From Ettlia oleoabundans (Eukaryota > Chlorophyta > Chlorophyceae > Chlamydomonadales), in contig JAAMXP010001967.1 in NCBI GenBank assembly GCA_019693395.1, positions 1 through 18,905 on the forward strand: a DNA stretch of 18,905 bases, in the 5' to 3' direction. Under the pieces are notes generated by a model. It was given only the letters and a program-made list of their open reading frames with translations, was not told the origin of the DNA and searched no databases. A program made the translations under genes and the position numbers. Of this stretch, positions 18,099 to 18,905 are shown one piece after another. Positions within the stretch are counted from its first letter, which is position 1, and each line of letters starts with the position of its first letter.

Positions 18099-18905
18099 CG
18101 CTCTGCCGCCCGTCCTGAAGTCGGCACGATAGCTGAGATACCTGACGAACATGATTCATCAACTGCCATACTAAAAATCGCGATAATGCCCCTCTGGGTG
18201 CCCAGTGCTTCGCAAACAGGTGCCGCTTTGCGTGCCTAGGGTCTTGCCAGCTCTGCTATTGGCCTCTCAAGCCCACCAACCTTCCCGCTCTTTCCCGGAA
18301 CCGCCTGCCGCTTGTGGCTGGGTGATGTGTTTCATGCCGCGCGTTCCGGAACGCGCATCCAAACCCCCGATTTTCCTTCATCCCTCCTAATCGTAACGGG
18401 ACTCCACATGGGATGTACACATACTAACTCCAACAAGACACGACCCGGGCTTTTGTGGATTTGATTAGCGACCCTCTCTTCTTTCCCCTGGTCAACAGCC
18501 TGTCATCCGCTCCCTTTCTTCACTCTTCCCCTCACCCCTCCCTGTTCTTCCCCTTTTCGCCTTGCACTCGTTGCAAGCTTGCATAGAGCACTGGCGTGTT
18601 GCCTGCCTGCCTGGTTGCTCGCATGGATGAGCGCACGCGGGCGCAAGCCACTATTGTACGGGTTTCTATGGGCCGTATTTGTGGCCGATGGTTTGATCGA
18701 TCCTTTCTGCCAGTGGAATGAGTGGTGCCACACACTGATGGTGTCGTGTTTTTTCCTCACAGCCAGCTTTTCTACCGACCAAGGAATCCGCAGTAGTTGA
18801 TGCACCACGCCCGCCATTTGTGGTGCTCTTTGTACCTTCTTGTGCCCTGCCAGTTCGTGCAGCGGTGCACTTTCCCGCACATCATCCCGACGGACTCGAA
18901 CCCCC
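17982..18905. other. CDK-inhibitor 3' UTR and right-hand flank, no recognised gene
   Basis: After the 56-bp repeats no coding region is convincing. A strong pyrimidine-rich tract at 18471-18560 (CTTT/CCCT runs) and TTTCCCGC at 18871-18878 could belong to the promoter of a gene to the right. Open frames on either strand lack domains, and the one at 18579 begins with TTG. At the very end the minus strand reads GGGGGTTCGAGTCC, a tRNA B-box-like sequence. Confidence 0.5.

Noticed and set aside
18503..18880. 125-aa minus-strand open frame near the right edge
   Set aside because: No recognisable domain; it is the complement of a pyrimidine-rich tract and has no supporting context.

Overview
The window reads as nuclear DNA of a green alga, most likely a core chlorophyte of the Trebouxiophyceae (Chlorella-like). 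The evidence is GC-rich genes split by many 150-360 bp spliceosomal introns, Ala/Gln-rich proteins, TGTAA poly(A)-type signals, and genes resembling plant plastid and cell-cycle genes. The lineage is an inference. Exon joins were worked out by hand from splice sites, codon phase and conservation; no search was run.

Layout. (1) 1-1660, minus strand: the 5' part of an acyl-activating enzyme of the malonyl-CoA synthetase type (AAE13/ACSF3-like), running off the left edge. (2) 2210-11819, minus strand: a tandem array of five paralogous genes with a period of about 2 kb. Each intact member has four exons and encodes a secreted protein of 222-230 aa. When the exons are joined, the proteins show an eight-cysteine pattern C-X10-C-X40-CC-X10-CXC-X33-C-X6-C. 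This is the order seen in plant non-specific lipid transfer proteins and 2S albumins. Members A-D (2210-3469, 4036-5381, 5943-7352, 8118-9435) look functional. Member E (10730-11819) has a frameshifted first exon but intact last exons, and it lacks intron 3 exactly. Gene C looks like a recombinant between B-type and D-type copies. (3) 12217-15620, plus strand: an eight-exon gene for a probably plastid-targeted saccharopine-dehydrogenase-like NAD(P)-binding oxidoreductase. (4) 16865-17981, plus strand: a two-exon gene whose spliced product looks like a Kip/KRP cyclin-dependent kinase inhibitor, with an RRLF cyclin-docking motif and a C-terminal CDK-binding block. A 56-bp tandem repeat starts inside its last codons. 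(5) 17982-18905: no recognisable gene.

The main discovery candidate is the eight-cysteine array. It is invisible in single-ORF views because exons 2-4 are only 51, 60 and 64 bp. Three introns (one each in the synthetase, the oxidoreductase and pseudogene E) appear to use GC-AG rather than GT-AG boundaries. Apart from the tandem family, the genes show no operon-like functional link.
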